In this document: piece by piece, positions 55,462 through 64,000 of the stretch
Layout: each line of letters opens with the position of its first letter
Numbering within the stretch: the first letter of the stretch is position 1
Notes under the pieces: model-generated
What the model was told of the DNA's origin: nothing
The model's database searches: none
What the model saw: only the letters and a program-made list of their open reading frames with translations
Source of the DNA: Whitmania pigra
Lineage: Eukaryota; Annelida; Clitellata; Hirudinida; Haemopidae
Direction of reading: 5' to 3'
Length of the DNA: 64,000 nucleotides
Assembly: GCA_021613335.1 (NCBI GenBank)
Contig: JAJTWR010000208.1
Span: 1-64,000 of the forward strand
Position numbers and translations under genes: made by a program

Positions 55462-56112
55462 CCCAGCTATTCAGCTGGCTTAGGGAGAAATCAGTTTTCT
55501 GGACTCGAGGGCCTCGACAATGGTCGGTACACGTGGCGACACAATAAAGTCCTAAAGGAAGTGGTAGAAGCTACCAAAACGGCGGTAGCTAAAGCAAATT
55601 CTCGCAAGATTGCATTACAGCGGAAGGTATACTTCCTGCGAGAAGGCTTTTCACTACCCTGTAAGAAAAATAGACTCCCTCCGAGGAGAGACATTCTTGC
55701 AGAAGCTAATGATTGGACTGTCGCAGCCGACCTGGAAGGTTTGAGACAATATCCCCAGCTGCTTAGGGATAGCGGCAGGAGGCCGGATGTTGTTCTCGCT
55801 TCGTCGTCGTCAGGCGCTCTCATTTTGATAGAGTTGACTGTCCCATGGGAAGATAGGATTCAAGCAAGTAATGTGCTGAAAGAAGAGAAATACTCTGAGC
55901 TAGCGAAAGATCTAGAGGTGAGCGGGTTTCGAGTAGCGCTAATACCCATTGAAGTTGGGGCGAGAGGTTTGGTTGGTAAGTCAGCCTACACGTTCCTCAC
56001 TAAAATAGGTTTATCGAGCCGGGAAAGAACTAGGGCTATGATACAAATGTTGGAGGCTGCAGAGGCAGCATCGTGTTGGGTTTGGGAGATAAGAGGTCGT
56101 AAGCGTTGCTAA
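55462..56112 (+). CDS. Retroelement-type restriction-like endonuclease domain, 217 residues open
   Basis: The frame is open from 55462 with no clear ATG. It carries GLDNGRYTWRHNKVLKEVVE, a linker, then GRRPDVVLASSSSGALILIE leading into LTVPWEDRIQAS. Later come VALIPIEVGARGLVGKSAYT and EAAEAASCWVWEIR. RPD followed by ELT gives the PD-(D/E)XT/K-type core. I recognise this YTWRHN...RPDxxL...ELTVPWE...EVGARG...WxW pattern as the C-terminal module next to reverse transcriptases in many aquatic-animal genomes, from memory. It replaces the missing 5' end of the gypsy element. It is either a truncated copy or, less likely, a retained host gene; codons look undecayed. Confidence 0.6.
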   Translation, partial: PSYSAGLGRNQFSGLEGLDNGRYTWRHNKVLKEVVEATKTAVAKANSRKIALQRKVYFLREGFSLPCKKNRLPPRRDILAEANDWTVAADLEGLRQYPQLLRDSGRRPDVVLASSSSGALILIELTVPWEDRIQASNVLKEEKYSELAKDLEVSGFRVALIPIEVGARGLVGKSAYTFLTKIGLSSRERTRAMIQMLEAAEAASCWVWEIRGRKRC

Positions 56113-56835
56113 GAATTGTGATCGCGGTTTGGTTGTTGAGATGTTGACGCGCGCATTCGCAAATGACGTAAAAACGCGATTGAGCGTTTGAGGCAATATA
56201 TGCGCCCGTCCGGTGAGCGTATATTTCTAAGTGACGGCGGCCGCTTCAAAGAAATTATAACGCTCAGTTTGCATTATATGGGATCGATGCGCAAATGTCG
56301 TCGTGAATTTCATCGATCACCATATAACGTGTGGTGCGTTACGATGGAGTTGGATTTTTATTTAATATTTTGAACGATTTAAAGTTGCCCCCGCCTATCC
56401 CCTGAAATGTGGTTCTATAATATAGAGGATTTTTAATCTTGATATAGCAATGCGGATTGCTTTAAAACATAGAAGAAAGATCAGAGAGCCTGGGACGATC
56501 ATTCAAAAAAAATTGGTTGATTTTTAAATAGTAATTACTGGCTCTTTGACTTGTGCTCTACATTTTAAAATAGTTAATGTATTTTTAACTGATTCGGTTG
56601 ATTTATAATCGCTTTTTTCGTATGTCCATTAAGTCTTATATTTCAAAGTCCGGTAAAACCGTTCGAGACTGACGCACACGTTTTGATGAGATGCTTCACT
56701 TTAATAAAGCTCCACCCCAAAACAAATTAAGCTCCACCTAAAATGAGTAAAAGTAAATCGTTAATCCGTCATATTTTTAGGGATATCTGTTTTTAGGGGG
56801 AATCGGTACGCATTTTTAGGCTCCGAATGGATCCG
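56113..56835. other. No gene recognised; contains inverted CGCG-rich motifs
   Basis: The first ~250 bp is CpG-rich (ACGCGCGCATTCGCAAATGA, CGGCGGCCGC), unlike the AT-rich surroundings, and may be the 3' UTR of the element above. The segment GTAAAACCGTTCGAGAC at 56654 recurs near 60271, on the other side of the Tc1 pair. Confidence 0.45.
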
Positions 56836-56878
56836 CTCTAGGGTTAGGGTTAGAGTTAGGGTAGGGTTAGGGTTAGGC
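56836..56878 (+). repeat. Interstitial TTAGGG-type telomeric repeat
   Basis: About six imperfect units (AGGGTTAGGGTTAGAGTTAG, then GGTAGGGTTAGGGTTAGG). The hexamer is TTAGGG rather than TTAGG or TTAGGC. Confidence 0.85.
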
Positions 56879-57784
56879 AAAGCGTAAACTTTAAACACTC
56901 GATTGCTAATGTTAGACGTCAAGTATTTCCAAAATCATAATAAAAGTTTATTAGAGACTTCTATTGAAATGACTTAATATATACAGTGCTAGAAATATTG
57001 TTATGACATACCCACTTTTTATGGATAATTTCCTTACAAATTAACATATCTTGCTGAAATTTTCAGCAATTATATAAAACACCATTTGTAAACATCGTGC
57101 AAAATTTCCTTTCATGTGGGTTAATGGTTCCCGTAAATCATGAAAATGAACCATTTTTGGCCTGGAAATATTATTACGACAGTTTCCGTTTTGGGCTCGT
57201 TTCATCAATTTCAAGGGCTTATTGGAATGATCAAACATTAAATTGTCATTAAGAAGGCTATATAAAGGAGTGTGAAATTCAAAACTTCCTTTTACATTCA
57301 TTTCATCATGGGGAAGAAAGCAGGTTTAACAGAAGGAGAAAGAGGACAAGTTAAGGCCTTTAGGAAGACAAACTATTCAATAAGAAAGATTGCAAATGAG
57401 TTGATTAGGTCAAGAGCTGTCATCAATGTTATCATGTTTTTTGGATGATCCAGACTCATATGGCAAGAAGTATAAGGGCGGAAGACCGAAAAAACTCTCG
57501 AATCAGATTCAGAGACGTCTCATCAGGAAGGTTTCACAAGGGGAATATTCGTGTAAACAGCTAAAAGATAAGCTGGACTTGGATGTCCATGTTAGGACAG
57601 TCTGCAATTATCTTAATTCAAGTGGATAGTTGAAATAAGAAATGCGAAAGCGAGCTCCAGCGTTGAAAGTCCATCACAAGAAAAAACGCCTCTTCTGGGC
57701 AAAAGAGATGGTCAGCTACAACGAAAGATGTGAGCGCGTAATTTTCATAGATGAAAAAAAATTCAACCTTGATGGTTGTAAATA

Positions 57785-59372
57785 CAGTCAGGACAGAAAC
57801 CATAAGGACACCCCATTATTTCGTAATAACTCGATAAAGAAAAATTTGATTGTAGGGAAATTTTAATATGTTATGTATTAATATATTTGTGATTATCTCT
57901 TAAATTATCATCAAAATATGTTCGTGCATTAATTTTAACACTCCAAAAACGTGATTTCGGGGCGTCCAATAACCATAAAAGACACTTGCAAAAATCATCG
58001 AAAAATGATTAAAAACTTTGTGAAAAAAAACAGGAAAAAAGTTTATTAATATGGAATAATATTTCTTTTATTTTCAATAATTTTTAAACATCTATTGTTC
58101 ATTGATTTTATTAGAGTTTTTAAGAAATTTCTGTCCAGTTCTTTCAGGACACTCCTAATGGCGTTTTCCAGGTCAGATTTTGAATGAAGCTGCTTTCCAT
58201 TGTTGTAAACAAGTCTTGACAACATTCCCCAAACATTTTCTATAGGATTTAAGTCCGGGGAACAAGCTGGCCAACTCATAACCTTCAAATTTCTCCTCTG
58301 GAAAAATGTCTTTGTCAACTTGGAACTATGGATCGGGCATTATCTTGCTGGAAAATAAAATTTCCTCCATAATAATCTTCCCCAAAAGGCAACAAATGAT
58401 CTTCTAAAACTTTGATGTAATCCATAGAAGACTGTCTCCCATCTAGAAAGGCTAATTCAGTCCCTTCACTGGAAATTCCTCCCAAATCATCACCGATCCT
58501 GCTCCATGATTTCGACTAAAAAATGTTTCTTTTTCTAATATGAGGTCATGCCAATAGAACTGATGACCATCAGGTCCATCCAGGTTAAATTTCTTCTCAT
58601 CTGAAAAAATAATATTGCCCCAGCCATCTCTGTTGGAGAGCATGGTTTTGGCACATTCCACTCTTGCCAACTTGTGATGGTTTTTAAGAGCTGGAATCTT
58701 TAATCTTTTTTCATATAATAAAATACCACTAGATCTCAAATAATTTAACACTGTACCTTTACAAATTCTTAAATCAAGTTCATTTCTAATTTGATTTGCT
58801 GAAAATTTACCTGAAAAAGCCTTTCTTACCAGGAGTCTCTGCTGACGAATCGTCAGTTTTTTAGGTCTTCCATGATCATTTTTTGCACCATATTCATCAG
58901 GAGCTTTTACGTAGTTCCAGATGACTGTCTTGGATCGTTAAGCTCATTGGCAATTTCCCTGATCGAATAATTTGCTTGCCTGAAAGCCTCAATCTGTCCC
59001 TTCTCCTTGTCAGACAACATTTTTCCTCTAGCCATTTATAAAATAGTAGTTTTTATAAACTTTACATCAATTTTTAACTTTCTTTGGGTTTATATATCGA
59101 TAATATTTGCATAATGTGCATTTTGGTTGCATAACTATGGCAAATTTCAAGTTTTATTGGAAATAAGTAAAGATGTCCTTAACGTTTTCAAACGGCCATA
59201 AAATGCTATTTTGCATATTTTACAAGATCTACTCGTTAAATTTCTTTGAAATTTTGCAAGAAGTTTTGTCTACCATAAAGAATTATTATATAAAAAAATG
59301 AGTGATATTAAACTTATATTTAACGAGTTATCACAAAAATATGGGGTGTCCTTAAGGTTTCTGTCCTGACTG
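57785..59372 (-). mobile_element. Nested Tc1-type transposon, second family (1588 bp)
   Basis: The ends are CAGTCAGGACAGAAACCATA and the complement of AAGGTTTCTGTCCTGACTG, with TA at 57783-57784 and 59373-59374. The uninterrupted site in copy 1 (near 6210-6220) has a single TA at that position. This proves insertion and the 2-bp duplication. Confidence 0.95.
58046..59035 (-). pseudogene. Nested Tc1 transposase
   Basis: From the ATG at 59035 the minus strand reads MARGKMLSDKEKGQIEAF and ANYSIREIANELNDP, the helix-turn-helix. A frameshift follows near 58935. Then come MLNYLRSSGILLYEKRLKIP and [20 protein letters not shown] (first catalytic Asp, 58.6 kb). The second Asp region near 58.4 kb is in a shifted frame. 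The third motif is intact: VMSWPACSPDLNPIENVWG. At least two frameshifts, so no intact protein. It is related to, but clearly distinct from, the host Tc1. Confidence 0.9.
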
Positions 59373-60328
59373 TACTACTGGCATGATCTTAGAAAAGAAA
59401 GAGATGTTATTTTTAGCAGAAAACACGGAGGAGGCTCTGTGATGGTATCGGGAGGAATTTCAGCATTTGGGAGGACTGAACTGTTGCTTTTGAAAGGGAG
59501 GCAGGACTGTCAGAAGTACATCAAAATGCTCAAGTATCATCTCATTCCTTTTGCTGAAGCAAAACAACATGAACTTCAGCAAGGTAATGCTCCTATTCAT
59601 GTCTCCAAGACAACCAGAGCATTTTTCTAGGAGTCCAACATGCAAGTGATGAACTGGCCCGCGTGTTCACCCGACTTGAATCCGAGTCAAAATGTCTGGG
59701 GCCTTCTTTCAAGATCAGTTTATGGCAATGGACAGCAATATAACACAGAAAATGAATTGAAAGAAGAGATTTGGAGCGCCTGGAGAAATTTGGGTGAAAA
59801 GGTCATCATAACACTGATTTTCTCAATGAAAAATAGGTGCATAGATGTTATTTCTAAGAAAGGAGGAATGACATCCTATTGAAACATTATTTCATTTAGT
59901 TTTAAATAAAATTTTTTGCCAAAATACTGAAATTCATGAGTTTATTTGTAACCTGTCGTAACAATATTTCTATGCAAAAAAATGGATTTTTGTGGGATTT
60001 GCGCTTAATTCTTGATCAAAGTGAAAAAAAATATACGAGTTATATTCTTTAAGGATATTATACAGTTCTTCTACAGTTGAGCTTCGTACGATAATTTAAA
60101 CTTAAGTTATTACAAAAAATGGGGACTATCGTAACATTTTTTCTAGCACTGTATTGCGGATAAAAGCTTAATTTTTTCTTTTCATCTCAAATATTATTTT
60201 ACGACCTAATCATCTAGTCATGAAATGGACTTTAATAAAATACATACACACACGAATATCTATCAAAATATGGGTAAAACCGTTCGAGACGGACGAATAC
60301 ATTTTAATCTTTAGCTCTAAGGGGTCAT

Positions 60329-60426
60329 CTATTAAAGACGTCCATAATAAGTGGGGATTCTGCAAAAGCGTCCCTTTCTTTGCCTGCTTTTGAAGGACAC
60401 TTGCGGACGTCTTTTATGGACGATCT
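60329..60426. repeat. Small MITE-like palindrome (98 bp)
   Basis: GGGGTCATCTATTAAAGACGTCC at the left pairs with the complement GATCGTCCATAAAAGACGTCC at the right. TAA flanks both sides, a 3-bp duplication of PIF/Harbinger style. Related ends are at 34212-34339. The superfamily is tentative. Confidence 0.45.
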
Positions 60427-60495
60427 AATTCTTCTAATTGTTTTTTCTTAATTGTAAAGAAATTTAAATGTGTTTAATAACTTTTTATAATAAAG

Positions 60496-60618
60496 ATTGC
60501 TCTGATAATGGAAACTGTGGAGATTCAAAATGTCAAAACATTACCCTGTGGTCATTTTTTTCATTTACAAATTGTTTGTGTACAAGTGGATTCCATGTTG
60601 GACCTACTCAGTGTGAAG
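60496..60618 (+). CDS. EGF-like exon (host gene, partial)
   Basis: Acceptor AATAAAG (ending 60495), donor GTAATC at 60619. 123 bp, phase 1 at both ends, the classic symmetric class of exon-shuffled EGF modules. It translates DCSDNGNCGDSKCQNI, then SFTNCLCTSGFHVGPTQCE. Six cysteines with the CXCX8C terminus (CLCTSGFHVGPTQC) define an EGF-like fold: extracellular, disulphide-rich, usually for binding. It is on the same strand as the exon at 50.83 kb and WSC-type gene 2. The rest of the gene is not visible to 64 kb. Confidence 0.72.
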
Positions 60619-61190
60619 GTAATCTTGAAGTGTTACTTTATTTATTTGGCTCTTGCTAAAGTGCGGATATGACAAACTTAATTATTCAAGAGCTTCAAGG
60701 ACATTGCCATTTCAGAAACTTATTTATTATTTCACAAAGGTTGCGAGTCCTATCGGTTCTCATAAAACAATGCAATCAGACAAGAATTGGCCAAAGGAAA
60801 AAACATAAATGCAGATACAACAAAGATAATAGTTTTTTGATACTCTGCCTTGGGAGCTCCGACAAGGATCCTCAGATCAGTTTTCCCTGTATTCAAATGT
60901 TTCGTCCCTATGACTACACATCTCATTACATTTCTTGGTGGGGTGTGAGCCAGTGATCAACCGGAGGTCACTGTCATTTTTAAACTTAGTGACTTAACAT
61001 TAATCATCACTACGACCTTCTTATGCCAATTGCTACTGCCGGGACTGAAGCTACTCTGAAATCTCAAAAGGTTTCTTCACGTCACCTACTTAACTGGTGC
61101 TAGGCTTTCTTTGCTTTGATGTGTTGGCTGTGTCCACCCCAGTTGACCTCAGCGGTCTTGTAAGCCAGTGGCAGATAAGTGGCCTTATCA
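60619..61190. other. Probable intron plus an unassigned repeat
   Basis: From about 61030 to 61190 the sequence (GTTGGCTGTGTCCACCCCAG, GACCTCAGCGGTCTTGTAAG) reads like the end of a SINE or LINE running into the ATC microsatellite. I cannot name it. Confidence 0.4.
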
Positions 61191-61276
61191 TCATTATTAT
61201 CATCACCATCACAACCATCATCATCATCATCACCACCACCACCATCATCATCATTATCATTATTATCATCATCATT
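61190..61276. repeat. (ATC)n/(ATT)n microsatellite
   Basis: Mixed ATC, ATT and ACC triplets. The Met-rich minus-strand and Ile-rich plus-strand frames here come from the repeat. Confidence 0.92.
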
Positions 61277-61329
61277 TTGATGGCAATTTTCATTCTCAGC
61301 TTACTTAACTTAGGTAACTGTTAACGAAG

Positions 61330-62340
61330 GGCACCCCGTCATAACAGCCCGGCATCAACAGAATAGCCTCGACAAAACAGCCCCGTCAAAATAGCCCGGC
61401 GTCAAAATAGTTCAAGACAATACAGCCCCGACAAAACAGCCCCGTCGAAACAGCCCGGCATCAAAATAGCCCAGGACGGAAAAATCCCGTCAAAATGGCC
61501 ACGTCAAAATAGCCCCGACAAAATAGCCCCGACAAAATAGCCCAGGACAAAACAACCCGGCGACAAAATAGCCACGCGACAAAACAGCCCCGTCAAAACA
61601 ACCCTGTCACCTGGGTCGGACTGGCTTAAAAAACCGGCCAGGGAAATTTTATTTAACTCCTAGTTTGATCACCTTAAACATAAGAAACACTAGATTCTAA
61701 CATTTCTATTCACTAATATAACTATTATAACAGCTTTTTCATCGTTTCACTAGTCGATGCTAAAACATCAATGATTTCATTGTTATTGATTCTTGGAAAA
61801 GAGTCTTTCTCACAAGACATCAGCATGAATGATCGTAAAATTGACTGGTTCAGAAAATTTCTTAATCTGTTCAAAACGTATTTCAATTTTGAAAACGACC
61901 TCTCACAAGCAACTTGTGATGAGGATAATGTCAACACAAATTTGTAAGCCAGATACAAATTTGAATAAGCAAGACTATGCAAATTAAACTTCTGGAGAAC
62001 AATAATAACAACAAACAATACTCAAAACGGTCAAAGCATTCAAGCCACTAATTTCGAATTAAATTTTGATTCAGTTTCACAACATTTTTTAAAAATACTT
62101 TGACATGGAGTCATGGGGCTATTTTGTCGGGGCTATTTTGACGGGGCCATTTTGACGGGATTTTTCTGTCCTGGGCTATTTTGACGCCGGGCTGTTTCGA
62201 CGGGGCTGTTTCGACGGGGCTGTTTTGTCGGGGCGGTTTTGTCGAGGCTGTTTTGTCTTGAGCTATTTTGACGCCGGGCTATTTTGACGGGGCTGTTTTG
62301 TCGGGGCTATTCTGTCGCCGGGCTCTTATGACGGGTCACC
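61330..62340. mobile_element. Foldback-type element with long tandem-unit TIRs (1011 bp)
   Basis: The left arm (61330-61612) and right arm (62115-62340, complement) are built of 14-16-bp units of the form AGCCC-CG-(A/T)C-AAAA-(C/T). Unit variants such as AGCCCGGCGTCAAAAT, AGTTCAAGACAATAC and AGCCCAGGACGGAAAA come in the same order in both arms. The outer ends are GGCACCCCGTCATAA and GGTGACCCGTCATAA. The flanks TTAACGAAG (61321-61329) and TTCACGAAG (62341-62349) agree at 8 of 9. A 9-bp duplication plus subrepeat-built arms recalls Drosophila Foldback elements. The interior carries a hAT fragment. Confidence 0.82.
61725..62018 (-). pseudogene. hAT transposase dimerisation fragment captured in the foldback element
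   Basis: The minus strand reads YLAYKFVLTLSSSQVACERS, then FSKLKYVLNRLRNFLNQSIL and RSFMLMSCEKD. This is the hAT C-terminal dimerisation domain with the core CERSFSKLK, of the zinc-finger MYM/TTF-related hAT branch rather than families A or B. About 110 bp downstream, CTGGGTCGGACTGG (61616-61629) resembles a hAT terminus. No other transposase part is present. It is probably a fragment of an unrelated hAT carried as cargo. Confidence 0.82.
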
Positions 62341-62398
62341 TTCACGAAGTATGGGGTCACACAAAATTTGCTTTGGACACGGCTTAACCAAGATCATA

Positions 62399-62441
62399 TT
62401 GTTGTAAACTTAGTTTTTTGAAATTAATTAAGTTTATACCA
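62399..62441 (+). repeat. LTR family X fragment (5' end)
   Basis: TGTTGTAAACTTAG and about 30 further bases match the 5230-5538 LTR, then homology ends. Confidence 0.7.
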
Positions 62442-62910
62442 TTCCAATCTCTCTTTCAGTTAGTCTCTCATACTTTCTATAGTTTAATTGTAGCAATAAA
62501 CGAACATAGTAGTAAAGATAGAACACAAAGGAAAAATGAATCCGGACTCACATAATTATGTTATCGCATATGGGATGAGGACAGTGTGCACTTGTTCACA
62601 AAGCCTTGGAAGCAATGAATGCTGAGCACCAATACTCCTCCAAAGTCTTGTTTTTAATTTGCATTTCACGAGCACGATTTGTCCACAGTTCAGTTCTTCA
62701 TCATCTGACATATTATCAAAATTGTAAAAATGTGGATTCATGATCAATTCTTCTGAAACTTTCAATTTCCCAGCTGCGCAACTAACTGGATTAGAAGGAT
62801 ATTTTTTTCCCTGCTTGTTAAGTTTCGCACTCCCTGAAGTTCAATGTTGTTGTAACGTATTTATTCCTGAATTGAGATTACAGACTTAAAGTTTTGTCAG
62901 ATTAGGTTGC
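62442..62910. other. No gene recognised
   Basis: The minus-strand frame 62556-62765 has no recognised domain (SEELIMNPHFYNFDNMSDDE). It might be part of a hAT-associated reading frame, but I cannot support it. Confidence 0.35.
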
Positions 62911-62918
62911 GTCTAGAG

Positions 62919-64000
62919 CAGGGGTTCCCAACCTTTTTGTGCCCGTGGCTCCCTTAGAGGACAAAATGTGGTCCGGGGCCCCCTTACAAAATTTTTTCAA
63001 GAAAAAAAATAACGAACTAATAATTTAATAAGTAAAATAATTTACTGTCAAAAAAAAAACCATACAATTTATTTTGAAAGCAAACTTTTAAGGTGAAGAT
63101 TGCTCCTGCTTCTTGTTCACAAGTAGATAGAATCTGGGCTTTGCTTTTGACAGGGCCACTCTCATGTCATCCTTTGTATCAAGTTTGTTTCGCGATTTGT
63201 TTTGATTGTCAGAAAGGTTGAAAATCCAGCTTCACAGGGGTAGGTTGTCACAAAAGGAATGATGGATGTCATGGCTCTTTTGGCTAGAACTGGGTATGGT
63301 ATCATCATGGAGTACCAAAAGTCAGCTAAACTCTTGATCTGAAACTCCCTCTTTAGCAAGTCTTTGTGCCTCAGATCAATCAGATCATCTTTGGCCAAGT
63401 CCTGATCATCCACACTTTTCAAATGAACCAAAAATGGATTCCTGACCCAGGCATCATGGGGCTGCAACTCTTTCGTAATAAAGTAGTCATGAAATGATGC
63501 CATCAGATTTCCTAGATGAGCCAAAATGTCGCCTTTAAGAGAAGCTGGTATGGTGCCAGCTGCATCCAGACTGGGTTGCAGAGACTCTTCTAATCTTGGA
63601 AAATTGGCAAAATTGTTATTCTATACTCTTCTGATCCAAGGGGGCAGCTTCTCCAGAAATGAACCTAGTTTCTTACCAGCATAAACAACAGTCATGTTAG
63701 GACCCTGAATTTTGTGTTAAGCTCATTTAAATGGGTGAAAATGTCAACCAAATACGCCAGTGATAGGCTGAATTCTGGCAGACAAAATATACTTTCAAGG
63801 TCACTCTGTTTCTCTTGTAAGAACATGGACACCTCAATCTGCAGTTATATTAGTCAGCTGAAAATCTGCCCTCTGGACATCCACCTGACGTCAGTATAAA
63901 AGAGCAAGACTTCAAAAGGAGCACCAACCTCCTTTCAGAGTTCCTTGAATAGTTTGTGATTTGTTGCTCTTGCACGGATGTAGTTCACCACCTTTACTGC
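62919..64000 (-). mobile_element. hAT element, Buster/ZBED5-like, runs off the window
   Basis: The visible end is CAGGGGTTCCCAACCTTTTT. The preceding 8 bp, GTCTAGAG (62911-62918), would be the target duplication and has a central TA, as in the MITE at 15406. The transposase is on the minus strand. The other terminus lies beyond 64000. Confidence 0.78.
63162..64000 (-). pseudogene. hAT transposase, ZBED5/SCAND3-like, C-terminal part
   Basis: The 63162-63524 frame reads LADFWYSMMIPYPVLAKRAM, then IIPFVTTYPCEAGFSTFLTI. This is the dimerisation end of ZBED5-like (Buster-group) proteins (pattern FxTTYxCExxFS). Toward 64000 earlier parts are visible in other frames: LPEFSLSLAYLVDIFTHLNE near 63.75 kb and a TDVRWMSRGQ motif near 63.9 kb (usual VRWLSRG). 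At least two frameshifts and an in-frame stop show it is decayed. The N-terminal half is outside the window. Confidence 0.82.

Larger units (their letters stand above)
57308..59882 (+). pseudogene. Tc1 DD34E transposase (copy 2), interrupted
   Basis: The ATG at 57308 opens MGKKAGLTEGERGQVKAF, so codon 3 is intact here, unlike copy 1. A short insertion near 57425 (extra GTTATC-like bases) breaks the helix-turn-helix. [20 protein letters not shown] with [11 protein letters not shown] (first D) precedes the nested element at 57785. The frame resumes at 59376 and reads MVSGGISAFGRTELLLLKGR, LQQGNAPIHV (catalytic Asp changed to Gly) and DLNPSQNVWG (IE changed to SQ). So besides the insertion both later catalytic residues are lost. 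Confidence 0.9.
56984..60151 (+). mobile_element. Tc1-type transposon, copy 2, interrupted by another Tc1
   Basis: The ends are CAGTGCTAGAAATATTG and the complement of GTAACATTTTTTCTAGCACTG, with TA flanks at 56982-56983 and 60152-60153. It is the same family as 5133-7013. Without the nested element at 57785-59372 it would be about 1.58 kb. Confidence 0.93.

Noticed and set aside
55561..56112. Start of the endonuclease-like frame at 55561
   Set aside because: The base there is GTG, and the conserved GRYTWRHN motif lies upstream in the same frame, so the open region extends to at least 55462.
61090..61324. Met-rich and Ile/Thr-rich frames on both strands
   Set aside because: They come from the ATC/ATT microsatellite at 61190-61276.
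61330..61612. Array of short similar units that at first sight resembles a CRISPR array
   Set aside because: Units are 14-16 bp without unique spacers, and the array is mirrored at 62115-62340, so it is a terminal inverted repeat of a transposon in a eukaryote.

Overview
The window looks like intergenic and intronic DNA from an AT-rich invertebrate genome. There is no bacterial gene organisation. Almost everything recognisable is a decayed transposable element, plus a few short exons with GT/AG splice sites. An interstitial TTAGGG-type telomeric tract near 56.84 kb argues against an arthropod (TTAGG) or a nematode (TTAGGC). I cannot place the species further.

Layout. 1-5.1 kb: hAT elements of two families, one inserted in a LINE fragment, with a small pogo-type MITE inside the larger hAT. 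5.1-7.0 kb: a Tc1 element carrying a solo LTR. 7.1-7.85 kb (minus): three exons of a secreted WSC-domain protein. 8.0-11.1 kb (minus): a 5'-truncated LINE with RNase H. 11.3-11.8 kb: a foldback made of two inverted LTR copies. 12.2-19.3 kb: a hAT relic, then a minus-strand LINE split by a hAT and by a Ty3/gypsy relic, which itself holds a SPIN-like hAT MITE and a tRNA-derived SINE. 20.7-33.4 kb: a TAA-microsatellite block with an R4/Dong-like element and two tail-to-tail copies of one Jockey/CR1-type LINE. 34.3-43.1 kb: a TAG-ended hAT, a pogo/Tigger pseudogene, and a long two-ORF LINE whose ORF1 is cut by a hAT with a perfect 8-bp target-site duplication. 43.5-44.2 kb (plus): a paralogue of the WSC gene with the same intron phases. 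46-50 kb: a solo LTR, LINE pieces and a third copy of the first hAT family. 51.3-55.5 kb (minus): a gypsy element with gag, pol and a 3' LTR but no 5' LTR. It abuts an open frame of a retroelement-type restriction-like endonuclease. 57-60.2 kb: a second copy of the Tc1 family, itself interrupted by another Tc1. 61.3-62.3 kb: a foldback-type element with long inverted repeats built of 14-16-bp units. 62.9 kb to the end: a Buster/ZBED5-like hAT.

How it fits together. Host coding signal is limited to two WSC-type genes on opposite strands and two EGF-like exons (50.8 and 60.5 kb, plus). The EGF exons could be downstream exons of the plus-strand gene, with introns filled by the 46-60 kb elements; that link is inference. 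Because several families occur more than once, copies serve as empty-site controls for each other, and the order of several insertions can be read directly. I found no bacterial-style operon and no clear new enzymatic system. The most unusual structures are the long-TIR foldback element (61.33-62.34 kb), the TAA-tract insertion block, and the inverted-LTR foldback at 11.3 kb.
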